The notes below the pieces were generated by a model. It was not told the DNA's origin. It made no database searches and saw only the letters and a program-made list of their open reading frames with translations. Source: Bacteroidales bacterium (GTDB lineage: Bacteria > Bacteroidota > Bacteroidia > Bacteroidales > UBA932). Taken from it: a stretch of DNA of 64,000 nt. A program made the position numbers and the translations under genes. Where the stretch lies: positions 120,166-184,165 of the forward strand of contig JAFYYW010000037.1 of NCBI GenBank assembly GCA_017548985.1. Direction: 5' to 3'. Positions 53,011 to 59,923 of this stretch are shown one piece after another; position 1 is the first letter of the stretch, and the number at the start of each line of letters is the position of its first letter.

Positions 53011-55074
53011 ATGAACAAACAAAAAGTCACTGACTGGTTCGCGTTTTTCGCGCCCCGTTTTCTATGCCTCACATTGATTCTGGGCTTTCTGATCCGGATT
53101 ATCCTGATACTGCATCCTCTTACAGTAGTTGACTGGGGCTGGACCGACTGGTTGAAAATATTCGGTCTCGGATTCCTTAACGATTTGGCTTTCACTGCCA
53201 TAGCCCTGGTACCGGCTTTCATCTTCTACAGTTTTCTCACTGATGACAAGTACCGGAAGCCATATAAATGGATCCTGTGGGGAGGCATGACGCTCCTGAC
53301 CGCGTATATCCTCTTCTTCAATGACATCACTGATGAATATGGCGGACCGCTGCCCAGGATAGTTAACGCTGTTCTGGCCTTCCTTTGGGTCTGCCTGACA
53401 GTCAAGATGTTCTTCCCTAAAGTCCGGAAGGGATGGAGGACCGCGGCTATATGGATTATGATGATGCTCTACGCTTGCTGCGCCATCACAATCGCGATCA
53501 GCGAAGTCGTTTTCTGGAGCGAGTTCGGCGTGCGGTTCAATTTCATAGCGGTTGATTATCTGGTATATACCAACGAGGTAATAGGCAACATATTCGAGTC
53601 CTATCCCATGTTCTGGATAATCCTGGCCATGCTCATGGTTTCAGGCGGGATCTGCTGGTGGATAACCAGGGGAAAGGATATCAATCAGAGCGGAGTATCA
53701 TCCTGGAAACGGTGGGGATTGACCTTGGCCGGACTGGTGGTCGCCTGTGGAATCAGCTACTGCTGGCTGCACTACGGTTACCGGAATTTCGGAGGGAAGA
53801 ATCTCTTCGCGACACAGATCCAGGAGAACGGTTGCTGGGACTTCCTGGAAGCGTTCGCGTCCAACGAACTGGACTACGAGCAGTTCTACGCGATGATCCC
53901 ACAGGCAGAAGCGGAGAGTCTGAAACAGCGGATGAGCTGCCAGAACGCTGAAGGAATACAGGTTGTCAGGGACAGTCTGCCGCCAGTCAAAAAGAATGTC
54001 GTACTGATCACAATCGAGAGTCTCAGCGCCGATTTTCTGACCCGTTACGGTTCGAAAGACGGGATCACCCCGAATTTGGACGCCCTGCTGGATCAGAGCC
54101 TTGTTTTCGACAACCTATTCGCCACTGGTAACCGTACCGTCCGAGGGTTGGAGGCCGTCACCCTAAACATCCCTCCATCCTCCGGCGAAAGTCTGGTCAA
54201 GAGGCCCGATAACACTGGACTGTTCTCGACCGGGGACGTGTTCCGCCAGAACGGCTACCATACCAGTTTCATCTATGGTGGTGACAGTTATTTCGACAAT
54301 ATGGGTACCTTCTACGGCAACTGCGGCTTTGAGATTGTCGACAAGAAGACCTATGACAAGGACGCCATTATTTTCTCGAATATTTGGGGCACATCAGATG
54401 AGGATTCCTACCGTGAGGCTCTGACGCGCTTCGACGCGTCCTGGGCGGCCGGAGAGCCATTCTTCGCCCAGATAATGACTATATCCAATCACAGGCCCTA
54501 CACTTATCCGGAAGGCCGGATCCAATTTGAAGGCAATCCTATGAGCCGAAAGGCGGCTGTCAAATATACTGACTGGGCTATCGGGCAGTTCCTGACCGAT
54601 GCCGCCCAAAAGCCCTGGTTCGCTGAGACCGTTTTCGTCATAATGGCTGATCATTGCGCCTCATCAGCAGGCAAGACCTCCCTGCCGATGGACTGCTATC
54701 ATATTCCAGCGATCATTTACTCGCCCGGTTTTGTCGAGCCGCGGTACGTGGACAAGGTCTGCTCACAGATCGACATCATACCGACACTCCTGTCAATCCT
54801 TCATTTCTCGTACGACGCCCCATTCTACGGAAGGAATGTGCTTGCCGACGATTTCAAGGAACGGACGTTCATGGCCACGTACCAGGACCTGGGATATTAT
54901 TCGGACGGAGTGCTTACCGTGCTTTCCCCGGTACGTCGCTTCCAGCAATTTGCCGTCGAATGTCACGAAGGATGGGTCTATGATGAGACTTTAATGGATC
55001 AGACCAAGGAGGACATCCTTAAGGAAGCGCAGGCCTTTTACCAGACGGCGAATCTCGCTTTCAAGAAACAATAG
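53011..55074 (+). CDS. LTA-synthase-like sulfatase-fold membrane transferase
   Basis: A 687-residue inner-membrane protein: about five membrane helices in the first 260 residues, then an outward-facing alkaline-phosphatase/sulfatase-type domain. Active-site parts visible are NVVLITIESLSADFL (metal-binding Glu), the nucleophile Thr376 in TGNRTVRGLEA, ISNHRPYTYPEG and VIMADHCASSAGKTS. The family transfers phosphoglycerol or phosphoethanolamine groups to glycans or lipids. Start is the ATG at 53011; a TTG at 53005 is in frame but less likely. Which substrate it modifies in a Gram-negative is not clear. Confidence 0.87.
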   Translation: MNKQKVTDWFAFFAPRFLCLTLILGFLIRIILILHPLTVVDWGWTDWLKIFGLGFLNDLAFTAIALVPAFIFYSFLTDDKYRKPYKWILWGGMTLLTAYILFFNDITDEYGGPLPRIVNAVLAFLWVCLTVKMFFPKVRKGWRTAAIWIMMMLYACCAITIAISEVVFWSEFGVRFNFIAVDYLVYTNEVIGNIFESYPMFWIILAMLMVSGGICWWITRGKDINQSGVSSWKRWGLTLAGLVVACGISYCWLHYGYRNFGGKNLFATQIQENGCWDFLEAFASNELDYEQFYAMIPQAEAESLKQRMSCQNAEGIQVVRDSLPPVKKNVVLITIESLSADFLTRYGSKDGITPNLDALLDQSLVFDNLFATGNRTVRGLEAVTLNIPPSSGESLVKRPDNTGLFSTGDVFRQNGYHTSFIYGGDSYFDNMGTFYGNCGFEIVDKKTYDKDAIIFSNIWGTSDEDSYREALTRFDASWAAGEPFFAQIMTISNHRPYTYPEGRIQFEGNPMSRKAAVKYTDWAIGQFLTDAAQKPWFAETVFVIMADHCASSAGKTSLPMDCYHIPAIIYSPGFVEPRYVDKVCSQIDIIPTLLSILHFSYDAPFYGRNVLADDFKERTFMATYQDLGYYSDGVLTVLSPVRRFQQFAVECHEGWVYDETLMDQTKEDILKEAQAFYQTANLAFKKQ

Positions 55075-55077
55075 GTG

Positions 55078-55764
55078 TCACAACGCCAGGACAGAATCTG
55101 AATATAAGGCGCCGTCGTGGATGTCATGGGTGGAGAAGACGACGGTGGAGCGGGTCTCGTGAGCGAGGCGCTGCAGGGTCTTCAGCACCATTACCCTATT
55201 CTCGACATCCAGGAAAGCGGTAGGCTCGTCAAGCATCAGCACATTGGCCTTCCGGGTCAATGCGGTGGCGATGCAGGCCTTCTGGAACTCTCCATCGCTG
55301 ATTTGACTCAAGTCTTTGTCTGCCAATTGGTTCAGTTCCATCATCCTGATCGCCTCGGCCACTCGCCTCTCAGCTTCCCTATCCAGTCTCTTGAAGGCTC
55401 CAGATTCGGCCAGCATTCCGGAACGGATGAAATCCTCTACGGTGAAGCCCTTGACTTTGGGAATACGTGTCGGCACAAGTATCGCCTCTCCCCCGGTCTC
55501 AATGGTTCCGGAAAGCGGAAGTAACTGTCCCGCAATGGTTTTCATCAGGGTAGTCTTACCGCTGCCGTTCCTTCCCCGGAGCATCACACATTCCCCGTCC
55601 CCGAAACTGAAACTTAGAGGTCCAGCCACGCGTGCGGCGCGGGACAAGTCGACCTCTGGCGAGCATTTACCCGGATAGGACGCGAAGCGCAGCGAGACAG
55701 AGGTTGACCTTGTCCCACGCCGCCCTGTCGGATAGCCGACAACTATGTCTGTTGCCTTGATCAT
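55078..55764 (-). CDS. ABC transporter ATPase, iron-siderophore/cobalamin (FecE/BtuD) type, with in-frame insert
   Basis: A 228-residue ATPase of an importer. Walker A LRGRNGSGKTT, signature ISDGEFQKACIATAL (a variant of LSGGQ common in this family in Bacteroidota), Walker B VLMLDEPTAFLD and the switch His in VVFSTHD. Residues about 14-44, between the first strand (ATDIVVGYPT) and VAGPLSFSFGDGE, are extra compared with relatives and are encoded by a 90-bp palindromic element (55634-55723). Removing them restores a normal N-terminus. It overlaps the permease gene by 4 bases. No substrate-binding protein is nearby. Confidence 0.9.
   Translation of the reverse strand: MIKATDIVVGYPTGRRGTRSTSVSLRFASYPGKCSPEVDLSRAARVAGPLSFSFGDGECVMLRGRNGSGKTTLMKTIAGQLLPLSGTIETGGEAILVPTRIPKVKGFTVEDFIRSGMLAESGAFKRLDREAERRVAEAIRMMELNQLADKDLSQISDGEFQKACIATALTRKANVLMLDEPTAFLDVENRVMVLKTLQRLAHETRSTVVFSTHDIHDGALYSDSVLAL
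55634..55723. repeat. 90-bp palindromic element, in frame inside the ABC ATPase gene
   Basis: Arms GCGGCG-c-GGGACAAGTCGACCTCTG (55634-55658, split) and CAGAGGTTGACCTTGTCCC-a-CGCCGC (55698-55723, split) pair along about 24 bp with one bulge, one mismatch and one G-T pair. The element is 30 codons long and adds a loop before Walker A. It looks like a mobile palindromic unit that inserted without breaking the frame. Confidence 0.75.
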
Positions 55765-56702
55765 TTCAGGAGGAGAATGTAAAGTATTATAGGAATGCCG
55801 ATTATCGCCATTGTGCTGCCGACGGGCAGAGGTGTCGGGAACACCTGCGAGATAATGTCAGCGATAAGGGAGAGACCCGCGCCGGTCATCAGAGTGAAAG
55901 GAATAGTCTTGATGTGGACCGAGGATCCGGCGAGAGCTCTGGAGATATGCGGGGCGACGATTCCCACGAAACCAAGAGGCCCGCAGAAAGCCGTGACAGC
56001 ACCTGCCATAAGGCAACTGCCAATCATTGAGACCATCCTTGTGCGGGACGGATCGGATCCGGCCATGGACGCGTATTCATCGCCGAAAAGGGCCACGTCA
56101 AGATTCCTGTTGTTAAGCAAGGCGAGGAGAAGCCCTATCATGAGGGCGGCCGTTATTATCGCGATCCCGTCATAACCACAGCCGATAAAACTGCCGGCCG
56201 ACCAGCTGTAGAACACCTTGAGACTCTCGGCATTGGCCGAATATTCAAGGATAGAGGTGATGGCGCTGAAGACGAAGCCGAGCATCACTCCGAATATCAG
56301 AAGTGTGGTGGCTCCACGCATCCTCGAGGCGACCAGAATCACCAGGGCGGAGGTCAGCAATGCCCCGATGAAAGCGGCGGCTACAACCGTCAATCCGGAC
56401 AGGGCCGCCGGAAGAGAAGTCCCGATCAGCAAAGTGGCCACGGCCGCTCCTGTGCCTGCCCCGGCACTCACACCCATTATATGTGGATCGGCCAAAGGAT
56501 TGCGGAAGACTGTCTGCATCTGCAATCCGGAAAGGGCCAGGGACGCTCCGGCGAGGATGGCCATCAGCATCCTCGGAAGGCGTAACTTGTTGAATATGAC
56601 TGATTCAGGAATTCCGAACCCCGTGCCTCCGCAACACAAATCCAACGCCGCCAGCAATATTACCGCCAGCATAAGAAGCATTATGGAGCGAGACAACCTC
56701 AT
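55761..56702 (-). CDS. FecCD-family ABC transporter permease
   Basis: A 313-residue inner-membrane permease with about nine to ten helices. Family marks are RLPRMLMAILAGASLALSGLQMQTVFRNPLADPHIMGVSAGAG (quoted in parts) and FCGPLGFVGIVAPHISRALAG, both of BtuC/FecD type. It would import a siderophore, heme or cobalamin together with the ATPase downstream, which overlaps it by 4 bases. The family average is about 330 residues, so this is slightly short at the N-terminus. Confidence 0.92.
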   Translation of the reverse strand: MRLSRSIMLLMLAVILLAALDLCCGGTGFGIPESVIFNKLRLPRMLMAILAGASLALSGLQMQTVFRNPLADPHIMGVSAGAGTGAAVATLLIGTSLPAALSGLTVVAAAFIGALLTSALVILVASRMRGATTLLIFGVMLGFVFSAITSILEYSANAESLKVFYSWSAGSFIGCGYDGIAIITAALMIGLLLALLNNRNLDVALFGDEYASMAGSDPSRTRMVSMIGSCLMAGAVTAFCGPLGFVGIVAPHISRALAGSSVHIKTIPFTLMTGAGLSLIADIISQVFPTPLPVGSTMAIIGIPIILYILLLK

Positions 56703-56724
56703 TCCGGAAAGCTAAACCCACTTC

Positions 56725-58413
56725 TTAATATAACATTATCATTATCAAGATCTGGGCGGCGACGACCCTTAGGAACATGGTAAGAGGATATACCGTGGCA
56801 TAGTTAACCGCGATCCTCCCGCTTCCGGACATCTGCTCGGAGAATGAAAGAAGCGCGGGATCGGTCGTGCCTCCCGAAAGCAATCCGCAGACCTTGAAAA
56901 AGTCGAACTTCATGAACACCCTGGCGATAAAGGCGATCAACAACATCGGAACCAGAGTTATGATAAGTCCGTATATAATCCATATATAGCCGCCTCCCAT
57001 CAGACTGGAGACGAAAGTCTCGCCAGCGCCAAGACCAACCGCGGCCATGAAGAGGGCTAATCCTATCTCACGGATCATAAGGTTGGCGCTTAATGCGGTG
57101 TAGGTCGTGATCTTGAGTTTGGGGCCGAAATATCCCAGGAGGATAGCCACTATAAGTGGACCGCCGGCAAGGCCGAGTTTCAGAGGCTGGGGCATACCGG
57201 GAAAATGGATCGGGAGCATCCCGACAATCACACCAATGGCGATTCCGAGGAAAATCGGGACCAGGTTGGGCTTGCTAAGGGTTTCCGGTTGGTTTCCAAC
57301 CAACTTCGCGAGATGATTGATCCCGGCCTCAGAGCCGACGACCTGGATGCTGTCTCCCACCTGGAGAATAAGATCAGGATCGGCTTGGAGCTGAACTCCG
57401 GAGCGGTGAATCCTCGTGACGGTGACTCCATATTTCCGTCTGATGTCAAGCTTGCGGAGGCTATAGCCAGTGATGGCGGATTTGGTGATGGAGAGCCTGC
57501 GGCTGATGAGATTGGACTCCGGATTAACCCACTGTTCCATATCCACAGGAAACTCCTCCCCAAAAATAATCCCAGCCTTGTCTTTATGCTGTACATCAGT
57601 AACTATCAATATCTTATCCCCTTTCTCGAGGGGCAAGTCGAGATCCGGAAAGAATACCTTCCCATCCCGCATCATTCTCGTTATGACCAGATGGTCACTA
57701 TTGTCATTGCCGATAATGTCATGGATGGTTTTCCCGAATATCGCCGGGTTCACGACTTTGCAAGCGAGACGGAAAGCCTTGGCCTCATTAACCTTATCTT
57801 TCTCAGCCTTTTCTCTTTCTTTCTTGAAATCGATCTTGAAAGCGGCTTTGCTGGCTATTACGACCGCGATAGCGCCAAGAACTCCGAGAGGATATGCCAC
57901 AGCATAAGCAGAGGCTATTCCGGCTGAGGCGTCAGCTGCCATTTCCGGAGATCCGCCAGCGGAAATAGTGGCGTCAACCAGGGTCTGTTGGGCCGCGCCC
58001 AGGCCGGGTGTGTTGGTCACGGCAGCTGACATGATACCTGTCATAATGCTGAGATCCTCACCGGAAATCAAGTGGATGATATATGTGGTCACGACAGCCA
58101 GGACAACCAGTCCGACAGCGAGAAGATTCATCGGAAGACCATCCTTCTTGAAAGATTGGAAGAAACCGGGACCGACTTGGAGACCGATGGCGAAAACAAA
58201 AAGAATCAAACCGAAGTCCTTCACAAAGGCCAGCATCGTGGGATTAACCCTCAATCCGAAATGTCCCAGGAGAATCCCCATGAAAAGAATCCATGTGGTG
58301 CCTAATGATATACCTTTGAGCTTGAAACGGCCAAGGTACAGTCCTGAGGCAATCACAAGCGCCAGAATCAAAATGGCACCTGCCGTACCTCCCTGCGTAA
58401 ACAACTTCATCAT
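56725..58413 (-). CDS. AspT/YidE/YbjL-family transporter with two TrkA_C domains
   Basis: A 562-residue inner-membrane protein. Two halves of hydrophobic helices (about 10-190 and 390-560), each an AspT/YidE/YbjL duplication domain with motifs such as GPGFFQSFKKDGL and SAAVTNTPGLGAAQQ, surround a cytosolic part holding two RCK_C (TrkA_C) domains (about 205-290 and 295-370). The transported substrate is unknown; AspT itself exchanges aspartate for alanine. It lies 22 bp upstream of the FecCD gene and is divergent from the C1 peptidase. Confidence 0.9.
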   Translation of the reverse strand: MMKLFTQGGTAGAILILALVIASGLYLGRFKLKGISLGTTWILFMGILLGHFGLRVNPTMLAFVKDFGLILFVFAIGLQVGPGFFQSFKKDGLPMNLLAVGLVVLAVVTTYIIHLISGEDLSIMTGIMSAAVTNTPGLGAAQQTLVDATISAGGSPEMAADASAGIASAYAVAYPLGVLGAIAVVIASKAAFKIDFKKEREKAEKDKVNEAKAFRLACKVVNPAIFGKTIHDIIGNDNSDHLVITRMMRDGKVFFPDLDLPLEKGDKILIVTDVQHKDKAGIIFGEEFPVDMEQWVNPESNLISRRLSITKSAITGYSLRKLDIRRKYGVTVTRIHRSGVQLQADPDLILQVGDSIQVVGSEAGINHLAKLVGNQPETLSKPNLVPIFLGIAIGVIVGMLPIHFPGMPQPLKLGLAGGPLIVAILLGYFGPKLKITTYTALSANLMIREIGLALFMAAVGLGAGETFVSSLMGGGYIWIIYGLIITLVPMLLIAFIARVFMKFDFFKVCGLLSGGTTDPALLSFSEQMSGSGRIAVNYATVYPLTMFLRVVAAQILIMIMLY

Positions 58414-58421
58414 AGCAAGTG

Positions 58422-58429
58422 CGAAGTTA
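58422..58429 (-). promoter_or_regulatory. Candidate -7 box of the AspT-like gene
   Basis: TAACTTCG followed by C on the minus strand (complement of 58422-58429), a TTCG variant of the -7 box. It ends 8 bases before the ATG. Confidence 0.3.
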
Positions 58430-58456
58430 CTCTTTTTTTAGGAATACCACCTGCTA

Positions 58457-58464
58457 TATGTTTG
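58457..58464 (+). promoter_or_regulatory. Candidate -7 box of the C1 peptidase gene
   Basis: TATGTTTG fits TAnnTTTG; the leader to the ATG at 58512 would be about 40 bases. Confidence 0.5.
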
Positions 58465-58511
58465 GTTATCCGGTGTTTTTTCCGTATTTTTATCAAATCA
58501 AACGAACCGTT

Positions 58512-59909
58512 ATGAAAAGAATATCCATCATTCTGGTCGCCGCTATGGCTTTTGTTGTAAGCGGCAATCTTTCCGCCCAGCAAAAAGCGGATCCCAAAGG
58601 CGGCATCAGCGCCGAAATGTTGAAAGAAATACGCAAGGGGTACGAAGGCACCGCCTCTGACAAGGCTATCAAAAACGCCCTGAATACCACCGCGATAGGT
58701 GTTCTCGCCACCAACTCCGAGAACATCGCTATGATAGACACCCATTTCTCAGACCAAGTGAAGACCAAGGGTATCACCGACCAGAAGTCATCCGGCCGTT
58801 GCTGGTTATTCTCCGGTCTCAATGTCTTGAGAGCCAGGATGATCGACAAATATGACCTGGGCCCTTTCACATTCTCCCAGAACTACTCGTTCTTCTATGA
58901 CCAGTTGGAGAAAGCCAACCTCTTCCTCCAGGGAGTGATCGACACCAAGGACAAGGGCTTCGATGACCGCGAGGTTGACTGGCTTTTCAGCAACCCTATC
59001 GGTGACGGCGGACAGTTCACCGGAGTAGCCAACCTGGTGATGAAGTATGGTGTGGTCCCGTCTGACGTCATGCCTGAGACACTCAACGCCAACAGCACAT
59101 CCCAGATGCGTACACAGATAGCCACCAAGCTCCGCGAGGATGGCCTCAAGCTGCGCGACGCCAAACCGAAGGACTGCCAGGCCCTTAAAACCGAGATGCT
59201 CAAAGAGATCTACCGTATGCTGGTCCTCTGCCTTGGAGAACCTCCGGTCGAGTTCGAGTACACCATGCGCGACTCCAAAGACAAGGTCATCAGCACAAAG
59301 ACCTACACTCCCCTCTCATTCTATCAGGAATATATCGGAGAGGACCTCAACAACAATTACGTCATGTTGATGAACGACCCCTCCAGGGAATTTGGAAAAG
59401 TATATGAGATATCTTACGACCGCCATGTCTACGACGGACAGAACTGGGTGTACCTCAACGTCCCCATCGAGACCATCAAGGAGATAGCCATCAAGTCGAT
59501 CAAGGACAACACCGCCATGTATTTCTCATGTGACGTGGGCAAGTTCAGCAACAGGCAGAAAGGTACCCTTGACCTCGCCAATTTCGACTATGGTTCCCTC
59601 TTCGGAACCACCTTCGGGATGGACAAGAAGCAGAGGATCATGACCCACGCCAGCGGCTCATCCCATGCCATGACCCTGATCGCTGTCGACATCAAGGACG
59701 GCAAGCCGGTCAAATGGATGGTCGAGAACAGCTGGGGTGCAGCCAGCGGCTACAAGGGCAACCTCATAATGACCGACGAGTGGTTCAACGAATACATGTT
59801 CCGCCTCGTGGTAGAGAAGAAATATGTCCCTGAGTCACTCAAGGCGCAGCTCTCCCAAAAGCCCATCCTGCTGCCAGCATGGGATCCTATGTTCATGCCC
59901 GAGGAATAG
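58512..59909 (+). CDS. C1-family aminopeptidase (bleomycin hydrolase-like), exported
   Basis: A 465-residue papain-like cysteine peptidase of the bleomycin hydrolase/PepC branch. Signal peptide MKRISIILVAAMAFVVSGNLSAQ, then catalytic Cys97 in SSGRCWLFSGLNVLR, catalytic His385 in SSHAMTLIAVD and Asn406 in VENSWGAASGYKG. Cytosolic relatives form self-compartmentalised hexamers; the signal peptide puts this one in the periplasm or outside. The start at 58512 is chosen for that signal peptide. polA follows 14 bases later. Confidence 0.93.
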   Translation: MKRISIILVAAMAFVVSGNLSAQQKADPKGGISAEMLKEIRKGYEGTASDKAIKNALNTTAIGVLATNSENIAMIDTHFSDQVKTKGITDQKSSGRCWLFSGLNVLRARMIDKYDLGPFTFSQNYSFFYDQLEKANLFLQGVIDTKDKGFDDREVDWLFSNPIGDGGQFTGVANLVMKYGVVPSDVMPETLNANSTSQMRTQIATKLREDGLKLRDAKPKDCQALKTEMLKEIYRMLVLCLGEPPVEFEYTMRDSKDKVISTKTYTPLSFYQEYIGEDLNNNYVMLMNDPSREFGKVYEISYDRHVYDGQNWVYLNVPIETIKEIAIKSIKDNTAMYFSCDVGKFSNRQKGTLDLANFDYGSLFGTTFGMDKKQRIMTHASGSSHAMTLIAVDIKDGKPVKWMVENSWGAASGYKGNLIMTDEWFNEYMFRLVVEKKYVPESLKAQLSQKPILLPAWDPMFMPEE

Positions 59910-59923
59910 AACCTTAAACCGAG

